Notes under the pieces: generated by a model
Databases searched by the model: none
Told to the model about the DNA's origin: nothing
Seen by the model: only the letters and a program-made list of their open reading frames with translations
Assembly: GCA_947502975.1 (NCBI GenBank)
Contig: CANNBV010000005.1
Coordinates: forward strand, 124,001-188,000
DNA: 64,000 nucleotides
Direction of reading: 5' to 3'
DNA from: an uncultured Flavobacteriaceae bacterium
GTDB taxonomy: Bacteria; Bacteroidota; Bacteroidia; Flavobacteriales; Flavobacteriaceae
Made by a program: the position numbers and the translations under genes
Shown: piece after piece, positions 9,169 through 19,158 of the stretch
Layout: the number at the start of each line of letters is the position of its first letter
Numbering within the stretch: position 1 is the stretch's first letter

Positions 9169-11349
9169 CTATTTAATTTGAACTATTACCTCTTTTATGA
9201 TAGCTCCTAATTCAGAGCTTCTTTTGCCAGGGGATGCATTTCCAACAGATATTTTCACATCACCTTTAAAAGGAATTTTTAGTCCGTTTTCGTTGATGTA
9301 AAAAAGATCTTCTGTACTTAAATTAAATGTTTCTGACACAATACTTTTTGGGTTCAACGTCAACCTTTTAAATTTCTTTAGCTCATTAATTGGAACATCT
9401 AATTTTTCATTTTGAAACGAAATGTACAATTGTAGTACTTCATCTGCTATAAAATCACTTTCATTTTTAATATCTACAGAAATAAAAATATTATCTTTCT
9501 TAGAATGTCTCAATTTAGTTTTACTAACTGAAATATTTTCAATAGAAAAGTTAGCATAAGACAAACCAAACCCAAAAGGATATAATGGGTCTTGCATATA
9601 TTTATACGTTCTTCCATCCATGTTATAATCCTCATAGGCAGGCAGCTGATCAACCGATTTTGGAAAACTAATTGGTAATTTTCCTGATGGTGATACATCT
9701 CCAAAAATTACATCAGCCAATGCATTACCTCCTTCTTCACCTGGATACCATGCATAAACAATCGCATCGGCAAATTCTTTGATTTCAGATAAATCTATAG
9801 GGCAACCAGCAAACACAACAACAATCAGTGGTTTATCGGTTTCTCCAACTTTTCTTAAATAATTCATTTGATTTTCCGGGAGTTGCATTGTAATATTATC
9901 TCCCATAACATCAGAGGCAATGGCTTCTCCTTCTTCTCCTTCTAAAAGCACACTAAATCCAACACCAACTATCGTAGCATCTGCCGTTTTTGCTTGACCA
10001 CTGTACCAATCTATCGGATTTTTATTAGCCATTGCTAATGGAGTGCCCGAACGGTATTGCAAACGTGTAGAAGGAGATGTTTTTCTTATCACACCTTCAA
10101 CAAGTGTTGTCATATCTGGACTTAATCCATGGTAATTACCTATCAATGAACGTACATCAGCAGCCAAAGGTCCACCAACATACACAAAGGGCAAATCCTT
10201 TTTTAAGGGCAAAACATTATTTCTATTTTGAAGTAGTACTATAGATTTATGTCCAGCTTCTCGAGCCAAATTTCTATGTTCATCATTGTTAATTACTGAA
10301 GTTGGAATTTTAGCATAAGGATTATCATCTCTATCGTCAAAAAAACCAAGTCTAAAACGCGTAGATAGTACTTTTCTAAGTCTTTTATCAATATCGGCTT
10401 CGGTGACTAACCCTTTATCTAATGCACCTAATAGTGCATGATAAGTACTACCACAATTGATATCTACACCATTTAATAAGGCTAGCGCAGCAGATTCTTC
10501 TTTTGTTTTGGTAACATCATGGAAATTATGAAAATTCTTTAATGCGCCACAATCACTAACAATATGTCCATCAAAACCCCAATCACCTCGTAAAATATTC
10601 ATTAACAATTCGTCACTACCGCAACATGCTTTATCATTCGTACGGTTGTATGCACACATTACAGCTTCAACACCTGCATCTACACATAATTTAAAAGCTG
10701 GTAGATAGGTCTCATACAAATCTTTGTCATCTACTACCGCATTAAACTCATGCCTTAAAGCTTCCGGACCACTATGCACAGCATAATGTTTTGCACAAGC
10801 TGCTGTTTTTAAATATTTTGGATGATCACCTTGCATGCCCTTAATAAACTGTGCTCCTAATGTCCCTGAGAGTAACGGATCTTCTCCATAAGTTTCCTGA
10901 CCTCTACCCCATCTTGGATCTCTAAAGATGTTCACGTTTGGTGACCAAAATGATAGTCCCATATATTGAATATATTTTCCGTTTCTAGAAACTAAATGGT
11001 TATTAATAGCTCGAGCTTCATCAGAAATTGCATTACCCACTCTAAACATCATGTCTTTATCAAAACTAGAAGCCATACCAATAGTTTGTGGAAATACCGT
11101 GGCCTTTCCAGACCGTGCAACTCCATGTAAAGCCTCATTCCACCAGTTATATCCACTAATGTTTAAACGCTTTATTTCTGGGCTATCATTTAATAACTGT
11201 GTTACTTTTTCCTTTACATTCATGCTATTGATAAGTAGCTCGATACGCTCGTCAAAAGATTTAGAACTATCATACCATGGTTCTGGATTATTTTGTGAAT
11301 TTGAGAATGTGATAGTAAAACAGAAAAGAATGAAAATAATACGTTTCAT
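9169..11349 (-). CDS. Secreted glycoside hydrolase family 3 (beta-xylosidase/beta-glucosidase type)
   Basis: A retaining beta-glycosidase with a signal peptide (…FSNSQ). The domains follow the GH3 order: TIM-barrel N domain with SGYNWWNEALHGVAR near residue 65, a form typical of beta-xylosidases; nucleophile Asp in HIVSDCGAL at about residue 265; the alpha/beta sandwich with KSIVLLQNRNNVLPL and EGEEGEAIASD, a likely acid/base region; and a C-terminal fibronectin type III domain (about 620-720). The length of 726 aa is normal. It has no T9SS tail, so it is probably periplasmic. Xylose is a component of ulvan, which would suit the PUL downstream, but the gene lies among housekeeping genes and stands alone. 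Confidence 0.9.
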   Translation of the reverse strand: MKRIIFILFCFTITFSNSQNNPEPWYDSSKSFDERIELLINSMNVKEKVTQLLNDSPEIKRLNISGYNWWNEALHGVARSGKATVFPQTIGMASSFDKDMMFRVGNAISDEARAINNHLVSRNGKYIQYMGLSFWSPNVNIFRDPRWGRGQETYGEDPLLSGTLGAQFIKGMQGDHPKYLKTAACAKHYAVHSGPEALRHEFNAVVDDKDLYETYLPAFKLCVDAGVEAVMCAYNRTNDKACCGSDELLMNILRGDWGFDGHIVSDCGALKNFHNFHDVTKTKEESAALALLNGVDINCGSTYHALLGALDKGLVTEADIDKRLRKVLSTRFRLGFFDDRDDNPYAKIPTSVINNDEHRNLAREAGHKSIVLLQNRNNVLPLKKDLPFVYVGGPLAADVRSLIGNYHGLSPDMTTLVEGVIRKTSPSTRLQYRSGTPLAMANKNPIDWYSGQAKTADATIVGVGFSVLLEGEEGEAIASDVMGDNITMQLPENQMNYLRKVGETDKPLIVVVFAGCPIDLSEIKEFADAIVYAWYPGEEGGNALADVIFGDVSPSGKLPISFPKSVDQLPAYEDYNMDGRTYKYMQDPLYPFGFGLSYANFSIENISVSKTKLRHSKKDNIFISVDIKNESDFIADEVLQLYISFQNEKLDVPINELKKFKRLTLNPKSIVSETFNLSTEDLFYINENGLKIPFKGDVKISVGNASPGKRSSELGAIIKEVIVQIK

Positions 11350-11515
11350 CTGAAATAAAGTTTAGTTTGAATATGGCTTATATAATGTTATATAAAAATA
11401 AGCAGAAACGCCAATTTCAATTGAAACAAATGGTCTTTTTTAAGTAAATCTTACTTAAAATTTAAGTTGTAAATGCTAAGTATTATGGTTTCAAAAAAAG
11501 AAATAAACTACATTT

Positions 11516-12754
11516 TTATGTTTGTCTATTTTTTTCCTCTATCCATTTACCCAAATACTTTGTGCTTTGCAATGAGTGATGTAAAAGCATTTGGCCTATG
11601 AAATTATTTTGTCGTCTTTCTTTCAATTGTTTAGACGTAGTTTGAACAGCCTCAATTAAAGAGGTTTGATGTTTGTTTTTACTAAAATGTACATTAAATA
11701 CTGATGGTATACTATCAACTTTTTCTGCCCAAAGTGATGCATTTGTATATAAATTAACCGCATTTTGCGCTAACATTTCAGGAGTATCAGTAATTGATCC
11801 ACAAGCTAGAATGAGACTATCCATTCCTTCTGCACCAATTGTTGTAGTCACTGACGGTATTCCATTTTTCATAGCGTCTACAAACTTCCCTTTAAGTCCT
11901 GCGCCAAATCTAATTGGTGCTAGACATACTCTCGCACTCTGCATTACTTGATTTACATCTTCAGCAAAACCCTTAACTAAAAAACATTGTTTTTCATTGT
12001 GCAACTGATTGATTTTTTCTGAAGCATAAGCACCATAAATATGTAATTGTGCCTTAGGCAATTGTTTTCGTACTAAAGGCCAAATAGTGTCTTTTAGATA
12101 TAAAACGGTATTATAATTTGGAGCATGTAGAAAATTACCAATGGTTATAAAATGTTGTCGGTCATCGTACTTTGGAAGTTTAGAAAAATCTTCTTTGGAG
12201 ATTTCATCTAACATAAAGGGTAAATACAGCAGTAATGAAGTATCAATTTTAAAATCATTTTTAAGGATTTCCATTTCGGATTGAGAAATTATCAAGCTCA
12301 AATCACATCTGTAGATACTGGCTATCTCTCGTTTTGCTAAATCACTATATAAATATGTGTTGTTAAAGTCTTTACCTTCCTTAAATGCCTGATGTCGTCC
12401 TTTGCGTAAAAAATGTAAATCTTCCGTATCTAAAATTCTAAGTGCATTGGGGCATTGTTCTGTAACTCGCCATCCAAACTGTTCTTCCATCATAAAACGG
12501 TCAAACATTACAACATTAGGGTTTAATTGTTTTACAAAAGTATCAAAACTAGAATTATTAAGCGCGATTGTTTCAGAAGTTACTCCAATAGCATCTAAAT
12601 CAAAAGCATTTTCAGTTTTTGAGCAAGGACTCGCAAAGGTTACGCTATAATTTTCAGAAAGAAAAACATCAATGAGCTGCAACATTCTACCCCCAGCCGC
12701 AGAACTTTTAGGTTCTGGCCACACATAGCCAATAATTAATAATTTTTTCTCCAT
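11516..12754 (-). CDS. Glycosyltransferase, GT-B fold (GT4-like)
   Basis: A cytoplasmic glycosyltransferase of 412 aa. The N-terminal Rossmann half begins MEKKLLIIGYVWPEPKSSAAGGRM, the loop that contacts acceptor and donor. The C-terminal half has the nucleotide-sugar site VCLAPIRFGAGLKGKFVDAMKNGIPSVTT, close to GT4-family enzymes. The region between holds FITIGNFLHAPNYNTVLYL, as in bacterial cell-surface glycan transferases. Substrates cannot be predicted. It is monocistronic, with gaps of 85 and 166 bp on its two sides. Confidence 0.85.
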   Translation of the reverse strand: MEKKLLIIGYVWPEPKSSAAGGRMLQLIDVFLSENYSVTFASPCSKTENAFDLDAIGVTSETIALNNSSFDTFVKQLNPNVVMFDRFMMEEQFGWRVTEQCPNALRILDTEDLHFLRKGRHQAFKEGKDFNNTYLYSDLAKREIASIYRCDLSLIISQSEMEILKNDFKIDTSLLLYLPFMLDEISKEDFSKLPKYDDRQHFITIGNFLHAPNYNTVLYLKDTIWPLVRKQLPKAQLHIYGAYASEKINQLHNEKQCFLVKGFAEDVNQVMQSARVCLAPIRFGAGLKGKFVDAMKNGIPSVTTTIGAEGMDSLILACGSITDTPEMLAQNAVNLYTNASLWAEKVDSIPSVFNVHFSKNKHQTSLIEAVQTTSKQLKERRQNNFIGQMLLHHSLQSTKYLGKWIEEKNRQT

Positions 12755-12839
12755 AAAAATTACAAAACCTAAAAATCAAATGAAAAACTCCAAAAAGTAT
12801 CCTTAAAACTCGGAATATATGCTTTCGAATTTTGGAATT

Positions 12840-13313
12840 CTATTCTGGTTTAGGCTCTAAACCATACATAACTCGTACGTTTTTAGCCCAATTAACTAAA
12901 GTTTTTATTTGTGCATCAGTTAATTTGGCATCACCATGCGTCCAAGTATAAGAATCTAAAGGCATAGCTCCTTTTTCAACCTCCTCTATTAACTCTTCAA
13001 ACTTGTGGTCTTTACGCTTTACAGAATTACCTTCCCATTTTGATACATTGAAATGTTCTTTACCTTCCTCTATGTGATGATTTAACCAATAATTTACTGG
13101 CGTAATATTATTATACCACGGGTAACGTGTTACATCACTATGGCAATCATAACACGCATTTTTTAAAATAATTTTCACATCGTCTGATGGTTTTGTTTCA
13201 GCTTCAAAAGCCGCTATAGAAGCCATATCTCCAGAGTTTTTTTCTGGGCCAAAAAATTGAGCGATTACAAATAAAATAAGAAGCACCAGAAGTATTTTTT
13301 TCACTATTTTCAT
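12840..13313 (-). CDS. Membrane-anchored haem-binding (cytochrome c-like, Haem_bd) protein
   Basis: A 157-aa protein with one N-terminal transmembrane/signal anchor (residues 5-21) and a CxxCH haem c attachment motif (Cys54, Cys57, His58 in CYDCHSD), followed by the conserved VTRYPWYNNITPVNYWLNHHI region of the Bacteroidota Haem_bd domain. Methionine residues such as MPLDSYTWTHGDA may supply the second axial ligand. It is probably a periplasmic electron carrier or haem sensor. The ATG at 13313 was preferred over the TTG codon directly before it. It is divergent from the HEAT-like gene. Confidence 0.85.
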   Translation of the reverse strand: MKIVKKILLVLLILFVIAQFFGPEKNSGDMASIAAFEAETKPSDDVKIILKNACYDCHSDVTRYPWYNNITPVNYWLNHHIEEGKEHFNVSKWEGNSVKRKDHKFEELIEEVEKGAMPLDSYTWTHGDAKLTDAQIKTLVNWAKNVRVMYGLEPKPE

Positions 13314-13350
13314 CAAAGTAATATTTAGATTTTAAAAATAAGAAAACCTT

Positions 13351-13917
13351 TTGACTACAGCAGAATTTTATGAAGAATTAAATTACGTAAATCACTCTCG
13401 TGAAAAACGTCTGCATTATGCTAATTTAGTCATCGACAATCCAGAGTTAATTTCAAAATTACTGGATATTCTGTTTATGGTTGACGATAAAATATCTCCA
13501 AGAGCTGCATGGGTTCTAGAATTTATGTGTAGCAAGAACTTGGACTCTATTATACCTTATTTAGACGAATTCACCGAAAAAATAAATAAGGTCTATTTAG
13601 ATTCAGCTGTACGACCTGTAGCGAAAATTTGTGAGCTTTTAGCATTGGCCTACACTTCAAAAGAAGACAGTAAAATAAAAAAAGCGCTTAAAAACGTTCA
13701 TAAAGAACGTATTATCGAAACTTGTTTTGATTATATGATTAATGATGAAAAAGTGGCACCAAAAGCGTATTCTATGAGCACACTATTTCTCTTTGGAAAT
13801 GAATATGACTGGATACACCCAGAATTAGTGTTAATTTTAGAACGTGATTTTCATTTGCAAAGTGCTGCCTTTAAAGCGAGATCAAGACATATTTTAAAGA
13901 AAATTAAAAAGAAATAA
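13351..13917 (+). CDS. HEAT-like repeat protein encoded before purB (TTG start)
   Basis: A 188-aa all-helical protein without a signal peptide, of a type often found directly upstream of purB in Flavobacteriia. The helices (SPRAAWVLEFMCSKNLDSII, SAVRPVAKICELLALAY, KAYSMSTLFLFGNEYDWI) look like HEAT/ARM-type repeats. No catalytic motif is visible, and some databases mislabel such proteins as adenylosuccinate lyase because of the neighbour. The only reasonable start is a TTG at 13351, since the nearby ATG at 13370 is out of frame. The purB promoter lies just after its stop, so purB is not simply co-transcribed with it. Confidence 0.72.
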   Translation: MTTAEFYEELNYVNHSREKRLHYANLVIDNPELISKLLDILFMVDDKISPRAAWVLEFMCSKNLDSIIPYLDEFTEKINKVYLDSAVRPVAKICELLALAYTSKEDSKIKKALKNVHKERIIETCFDYMINDEKVAPKAYSMSTLFLFGNEYDWIHPELVLILERDFHLQSAAFKARSRHILKKIKKK

Positions 13918-13931
13918 CTTTAGTTACTTGC

Positions 13932-13962
13932 TTCATGCTTCGATCTAAAAAAACTATCTTTG
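13932..13962 (+). promoter_or_regulatory. purB promoter with Bacteroidota -7 element
   Basis: TATCTTTG at 13955-13962 matches the Bacteroidota -7 consensus TAnnTTTG. A weak -33 candidate (TTCA, 13932-13935) lies 19 nt upstream. Initiation a few bases downstream leaves a leader of about 20 nt before the ATG at 13987. Confidence 0.65.
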
Positions 13963-13986
13963 CACCTTTCAAAAAAGTCAAACAAA

Positions 13987-15330
13987 ATGTCATTATCACC
14001 ACTCAACGCTATTTCGCCAATTGATGGACGTTACAGAAATAAAATTGACGCTTTAGGCGCATATTTTTCAGAAGAAGCTTTAATAAAATATCGTGTTTTA
14101 GTAGAAATAGAATACTTTATTGCGTTGTGTGAAATTCCGCTACCCCAATTAGCAAAAGTTAATCATGAGGTTATTGAAGATTTAAGAGCTATTTATAAAA
14201 CGTTTTCTTCGGATGACGCAACAGCTATAAAAGAAATTGAAAGCGTTACCAACCATGATGTAAAAGCCGTTGAGTATTTTATTAAAGAAAAATTTGATGT
14301 CTTAGGTTTATCAGAATATAAAGAGTTTATACATTTTGGATTAACCTCGCAAGACATTAACAATACTGCTATTCCTTTAAGTATTAAGGAAGCTATGAAT
14401 GATGTTTATGTACCCGAATATTTTGAGGTTTTAAATAAACTTAAAGCACTTGTAAAAGAATGGGAACAGGTTTCTATGCTTGCAAGAACTCACGGGCAGC
14501 CAGCTTCTCCAACACGATTAGGAAAAGAAATTGATGTTTTTGTTGTACGTTTAGAAGAGCAATTTAATTTATTAAATGATATACCGAGTGCTGCAAAATT
14601 TGGTGGTGCTACAGGTAATTTTAATGCACACCACGTAGCTTATCCAAATATCGATTGGAAAGCTTTTGGTGGCACATTTGTTCAAGGAAAATTAGGATTG
14701 CAACACTCCTTTCCCACAACACAAATAGAACATTACGATCATATGTCAGCTTTGTTTGATACTCTAAAACGCATCAATACAATTCTGATAGATTTAGATA
14801 GAGATATTTGGACTTATGTTGCGATGGATTATTTCAAGCAAAAGATCAAAAAAGGCGAAGTAGGTAGCTCGGCAATGCCACATAAAGTTAACCCTATAGA
14901 TTTTGAAAATTCGGAAGGAAATCTTGGTATAGCTAATGCTATTTTTGAGCATCTTTCGGCAAAATTACCAATCTCTAGACTACAGCGCGATTTGACGGAT
15001 AGTACTGTTTTAAGAAACGTTGGTGTACCTTTTGGACATACTATCATTGCTTTTAAGTCTACTTTAAAAGGATTGAATAAATTATTACTAAATGAAAGTA
15101 AATTTGCTCAAGATTTAGAAAATAATTGGGCAGTTGTAGCAGAAGCTATTCAAACTATACTAAGAAGAGAAGGATATCCAAATCCGTATGAAGCATTAAA
15201 AGGTCTTACCAGAACAAACGAAAAGATCAATCAAAATTCTATTTCAAATTTTATTGATACCTTAGAGGTTTCGAATTCTATTAAAGAAGAACTAAAACAA
15301 ATTACTCCAGGAAACTATACTGGAATTTAA
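13987..15330 (+). CDS. purB: Adenylosuccinate lyase
   Basis: Catalyses two steps of purine synthesis: cleavage of SAICAR to AICAR and of adenylosuccinate to AMP, both releasing fumarate. Seen are the N-terminal SPLNAISPIDGRYRNK, the TSQDINNTAIPL substrate-binding segment, the catalytic His region ARTHGQPASPTRLGKE, and the flexible signature loop GSSAMPHKVNPIDFEN near residue 285, with its catalytic Ser. The length of 447 aa matches the long PurB type of enterobacteria and Bacteroidota. The start was set to ATG 13987; an in-frame TTG at 13960 falls inside the -7 promoter box and is very unlikely to be translated. Confidence 0.97.
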   Translation: MSLSPLNAISPIDGRYRNKIDALGAYFSEEALIKYRVLVEIEYFIALCEIPLPQLAKVNHEVIEDLRAIYKTFSSDDATAIKEIESVTNHDVKAVEYFIKEKFDVLGLSEYKEFIHFGLTSQDINNTAIPLSIKEAMNDVYVPEYFEVLNKLKALVKEWEQVSMLARTHGQPASPTRLGKEIDVFVVRLEEQFNLLNDIPSAAKFGGATGNFNAHHVAYPNIDWKAFGGTFVQGKLGLQHSFPTTQIEHYDHMSALFDTLKRINTILIDLDRDIWTYVAMDYFKQKIKKGEVGSSAMPHKVNPIDFENSEGNLGIANAIFEHLSAKLPISRLQRDLTDSTVLRNVGVPFGHTIIAFKSTLKGLNKLLLNESKFAQDLENNWAVVAEAIQTILRREGYPNPYEALKGLTRTNEKINQNSISNFIDTLEVSNSIKEELKQITPGNYTGI

Positions 15331-15339
15331 CTTAGGTTT

Positions 15340-15552
15340 ATGTTAAGTAACAAACAATCTTTAGCTCTAACAGGATTTATGGTAGCTGGCATTTTTGTGT
15401 TTGGCGTATTAGATATCTTAGATAATTTTATTGTGCTTACATTACTAACACTTGTATTTTTTGCGATAATCATAAATCTTGTCTATACCAATTATAGGCC
15501 TAAAGAAAAGAATCAAAGTTTTACAGAAACAAAAAGCATACATAACGAATAA
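15340..15552 (+). CDS. Small two-helix membrane protein
   Basis: A 70-residue protein with two predicted transmembrane helices (about 8-28 and 30-51: TGFMVAGIFVFGVLDILDNF and FIVLTLLTLVFFAIIINLVY) and a polar C-terminal tail. It starts 9 bp after the purB stop and its stop codon touches a strong terminator, so it is the last gene of the purB transcript. The function is unknown and no family was recognised. Confidence 0.65.
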   Translation: MLSNKQSLALTGFMVAGIFVFGVLDILDNFIVLTLLTLVFFAIIINLVYTNYRPKEKNQSFTETKSIHNE

Positions 15553-15591
15553 AATAAAAAAGGGTTTCAAAATTGAGCCCCTTTTTTATTT
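15552..15591 (+). terminator. Rho-independent terminator after purB operon
   Basis: A 13-bp perfect stem (AAATAAAAAAGGG at 15552-15564 with 15579-15591) closes a 14-nt loop and carries A- and T-rich flanks on both sides. It can therefore also stop transcription from the minus-strand sulfatase operon that ends at 15660. Confidence 0.85.
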
Positions 15592-15659
15592 ACAAATGTT
15601 TATGAAGAATAAATATTAGATTCCTTAAACGCGTTCTATATAAGTTTATCTTAGCAAGT

Positions 15660-17315
15660 CTAGTGTTGGCCTTTAGGATGACTATCGTTTGTATATCTTA
15701 ATACTTTTGGTGCATCGTTACCTCTAGCTTCAACTATTTTCGTTTTCCATGCATTACGTAGTGACTTCAAAATAGATACATACTTAGTTTCATCTGCCAA
15801 ATTATTCAATTCATGAGGGTCATTCTTCAAATTATATAACTCCTCATAGACAGGAGTTTCTCCAGCAATAGGAGCTTCTACATAATTCCTATACACTGCT
15901 ATATCTGGGTCGTGTACTGCATATAACATCTTATTAACGGGTATCCCCAGCTCTTCTGCCGTTTTAATCTTTTTTGAAGCCGAAAAGTTATCATTTTTAT
16001 AATATCTAATATATTTCCATTCCTTGTTTTGAACAGCCTCACATCTTGGGTTACCAAACTGTGTAGACCATAAATTTTCTGTAAAAACATAATCTCTTAT
16101 TTCATCTTTATCATTGTATACTAATGATGAAATATTTTGACCTTGAAAACTCTCTGGTTCTTTAACTCCTGCAATAGCCAAAATTGTTGGTGCAACATCA
16201 ATACTTTGCACTAAAGCATCACTCTTTCTACCTCTATATTTTCTCTTAGCTCTGGGATCCATAATCATCATAGGGACATGTGTTGTTTTTTCATAACACA
16301 AAGCCTTACCTCCTAAACCTTGTTCTCCCATAAAGAGACCGTGATCTGAAGTAAAAATAATGACGGTATTCTTATCAACATTTAAATCTTTTAATTTCTC
16401 TCTTAGATTACCAATCAACCTATCAATACCAGTCATTGCTTGCAACTGTCTAATAATACGTTCTCTATTCGCATCTGGAGTATCTACGTAATTGTAACCC
16501 GTTTGCCTATCTTCTGTCTTCAATAAATCTACAGGCAATTTCGGAGATTTTATATCTTTTTTAGCTATATAATGTTTAGGCAGTGGAATGTCTTTATCTC
16601 TATAAAGGGTTTTATAAATATCATCATCATTGTCCCTCAATTGCATAGAACTTGTACCTGCACCATGTGGTAAATTAAAGTTTATAGACAGCATAAAGGG
16701 TTTGTCTTTAGGTCTTGTTTCTAAAAACTTTACAGCGCCTTTTAATTTTCTTGCATTGGGATCTAAAAAATCGTCTATTCCTTCCTGTATGATTTCAACT
16801 TGCGTAGAAGAAACTGCATCATTAAAAATAGCATGGACATCTTTGGGGTAAAAACGAATGTGTCCATGACCTGCATACCAGTAATCAAAGCTTTTTTCCA
16901 TGACGCCACTAATGTAGCCTCCATTACCTATAGGCGCATGATTTTTACCTATCCAACCTGTGTAATAACCTGCGTTACGCATAATCATGGGGTAAGATTG
17001 TTCCCAAGCTTCATCAGAAACGCTTGTACCAGAATTAAAATTAACACCATGTTTCCTTTCGTACTGACTTAGTAATATTGAAATTCTACTTGGTGTGCAA
17101 ATTGCACTGGTAATATGTGCATTTGTGAAAAATGTACCATCGTTAGCTAACTCATCTAAATGTGGTGTTTTTACAATAGAATTTCCGTCACATCCCATCA
17201 TTCCATAAGATTGATCATCAGTTAGAATAAAAATGATATTTGGACGCTCTTGAGCAATAGCACTTGCAAACACAAGTACCAAAACTGAACATAAAAACAA
17301 GGTTTTTAGAGACAT
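15660..17315 (-). CDS. Secreted sulfatase, S1 family (formylglycine type)
   Basis: Hydrolyses sulfate esters, presumably on an algal polysaccharide. A signal peptide (MSLKTLFLCSVLVLVFASAIAQ) precedes the S1 fold. NIIFILTDDQ gives the paired Asp of the calcium site. Cys73 in CTPSR is the residue converted to formylglycine. IGKNHAP and the FTSDHGLFMGEQGLGGK loop add further active-site residues, and a DPHELNNLAD tail is present. The length of 551 aa is normal. It lies 25 bp downstream of a second sulfatase on the same strand. No T9SS domain is seen, so a periplasmic location is likely. The sulfatase subfamily was not assigned. Confidence 0.92.
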   Translation of the reverse strand: MSLKTLFLCSVLVLVFASAIAQERPNIIFILTDDQSYGMMGCDGNSIVKTPHLDELANDGTFFTNAHITSAICTPSRISILLSQYERKHGVNFNSGTSVSDEAWEQSYPMIMRNAGYYTGWIGKNHAPIGNGGYISGVMEKSFDYWYAGHGHIRFYPKDVHAIFNDAVSSTQVEIIQEGIDDFLDPNARKLKGAVKFLETRPKDKPFMLSINFNLPHGAGTSSMQLRDNDDDIYKTLYRDKDIPLPKHYIAKKDIKSPKLPVDLLKTEDRQTGYNYVDTPDANRERIIRQLQAMTGIDRLIGNLREKLKDLNVDKNTVIIFTSDHGLFMGEQGLGGKALCYEKTTHVPMMIMDPRAKRKYRGRKSDALVQSIDVAPTILAIAGVKEPESFQGQNISSLVYNDKDEIRDYVFTENLWSTQFGNPRCEAVQNKEWKYIRYYKNDNFSASKKIKTAEELGIPVNKMLYAVHDPDIAVYRNYVEAPIAGETPVYEELYNLKNDPHELNNLADETKYVSILKSLRNAWKTKIVEARGNDAPKVLRYTNDSHPKGQH

Positions 17316-17340
17316 TTCGTAAACTTATTTCAATTGAGAT

Positions 17341-19158
17341 TTAAACTTTTTTGATATATGCATAATAAGCTACATTTTCATTGCCAGCAACATCAACAAA
17401 ACTTCCAGTGAAATCAGTTTTACCTGCTTTTAAATGTACTTTGAACTCTGCAGATTTATCAGTTTCTGATATACTAACAGATTCGTTTACATCATCACCT
17501 ATTTTTATTGTAGCACTTTTATAGTTGAAGTTGATACCTTCTGGAATACCAAATTGTAATCCTGGCACCTCTTCTACAGTGACTTTTGGAACTGTTGTAT
17601 TCACCAATAAATCTGCCTCGATAGGATAACGTCTTAAAGATATCTCATAATCAGCCTCTTCCACTACATCTATAGCCCAATACCCTGAACCTATATTACC
17701 TTTTCTAATTTGAATTTGATTCCAAGGATAGTCTTCTTTGGCGGAGTGTACATCATGAGCAGTTAAGGTTACTGGATTTTCATGATCCAATCCTACTTGA
17801 AAATGAATTTGCTCATTGAACTTACCTGAAATATGGGCCCACCATTTTTCATAAAAATCTCTCATTTCTTTTACTTTATCAGGAAATTGAGACGACACAT
17901 CATTTGCTTGTCCTTTATCATTTTCAATATTATATAACTCACTCCCGTTTATTAACCGCCATTTATCCTGCATTACAGAAGAGTTTTTCCATTTCTTTGG
18001 AACCTCTAATCGCTGAGAATCGGTAACTAACATTCTATTGTTAGGTGTTTCAGAATCATTAAATGTTGAAACAAGACTCTGCCCGTCAATATATAAGTGA
18101 TCTTTTGGTAATTTTAAGTCACATAGTTCTGCCAATGTTGGCAAAATATCTATTTGGGCTGTAAGTTGATTAATATCTTTTGCTACTGAGATATTACCAT
18201 CTTTCCAGTGTATGAAAAATGGAACTCTATGTCCTCCTTCGTACTCGCTACCTTTGGTGCCACGCATTCCAGAATTGAATCCTGTAACGTTACCGTTTTT
18301 GTTATAATACCCTGATGACGTACCATTATCAGTCATAAATATTAATATAGTGTTATCAGCAATATTTAGAGCTTTCAGCTTTTCTCTCAGCTTTCCAAAA
18401 TTATCATCAACATTGGTAATCATCCCATAAAAACGTTTTTGAGTATCCTTTAAAACATCATCAGATAAAGACTTATACATGTTATAATACTCCACTGGAA
18501 CATTATAGGGGCCATGAGGGGCATTCGTTGAAATGTAACAGAAAAAAGGAGCATCTTTATGACGATCTATAAAGCCCATCGCCTCATTGAAAAACACATC
18601 AGTACAATAGCCTTCATATTTTTGTGGTACACCATTTTTAAAATACGTGTCATCAAAATAATCATTATTCCAATAGTCTGGAGTTTGTTGTACACCACCA
18701 CCATAATGCATTACAGTTTCTTGAAAGCCTCTATCATGAGCTCTAAAAGGATAATTATCTCCCATATGCCATTTTCCAAAGGCACCAGTAACGTAACCAT
18801 TTTCAGTAAACATATTCGCCATTGTTTTCTCATCTTCTCTCAGCAACGATCTTCCACCAACGGTATGCCATACGCCTGTGCTATTGGCAAAGCGTCCTGT
18901 CATCAACCCGGAACGCGTGGGAGCGCATGTTGGATTTACATGAAAATCTGTTAAGTGGTAACTTTCTTTATAAAAATCATCAATATTTGGCGTTTTAATC
19001 ACCTTATTTCCATGAGCACCAATGTCGCCATATCCTTGGTCGTCAGTGATAACAAGAATAACATTTGGCTTTTTTTCAACATCTTTTTTATTAGTTTCTT
19101 TATTAGCACAACTCATTAAAATCAATGGGATAATGCATAAACTTTTAATCAATTTCAT
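17341..19158 (-). CDS. Sulfatase lipoprotein, S1 family (arylsulfatase A-like)
   Basis: A 605-aa lipoprotein (lipobox LMSC, Cys17) with the S1 sulfatase fold. NVILVITDDQGYGDIG gives the metal-binding Asp pair. Cys78 in CAPTRSGLMTGR is the formylglycine site. FGKWHMGD supplies the active-site Lys and His, and FMTDNGTSSGY the late metal ligands. About 150 extra C-terminal residues form a beta-rich domain (SGYWAIDVVEEADYEISLRR), as in many Bacteroidota arylsulfatases. It probably acts on sulfated oligosaccharides in the periplasm. It is the first gene of a two-sulfatase unit and is separated from dctM by 228 bp in which I see no clear promoter. Confidence 0.92.
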   Translation of the reverse strand: MKLIKSLCIIPLILMSCANKETNKKDVEKKPNVILVITDDQGYGDIGAHGNKVIKTPNIDDFYKESYHLTDFHVNPTCAPTRSGLMTGRFANSTGVWHTVGGRSLLREDEKTMANMFTENGYVTGAFGKWHMGDNYPFRAHDRGFQETVMHYGGGVQQTPDYWNNDYFDDTYFKNGVPQKYEGYCTDVFFNEAMGFIDRHKDAPFFCYISTNAPHGPYNVPVEYYNMYKSLSDDVLKDTQKRFYGMITNVDDNFGKLREKLKALNIADNTILIFMTDNGTSSGYYNKNGNVTGFNSGMRGTKGSEYEGGHRVPFFIHWKDGNISVAKDINQLTAQIDILPTLAELCDLKLPKDHLYIDGQSLVSTFNDSETPNNRMLVTDSQRLEVPKKWKNSSVMQDKWRLINGSELYNIENDKGQANDVSSQFPDKVKEMRDFYEKWWAHISGKFNEQIHFQVGLDHENPVTLTAHDVHSAKEDYPWNQIQIRKGNIGSGYWAIDVVEEADYEISLRRYPIEADLLVNTTVPKVTVEEVPGLQFGIPEGINFNYKSATIKIGDDVNESVSISETDKSAEFKVHLKAGKTDFTGSFVDVAGNENVAYYAYIKKV

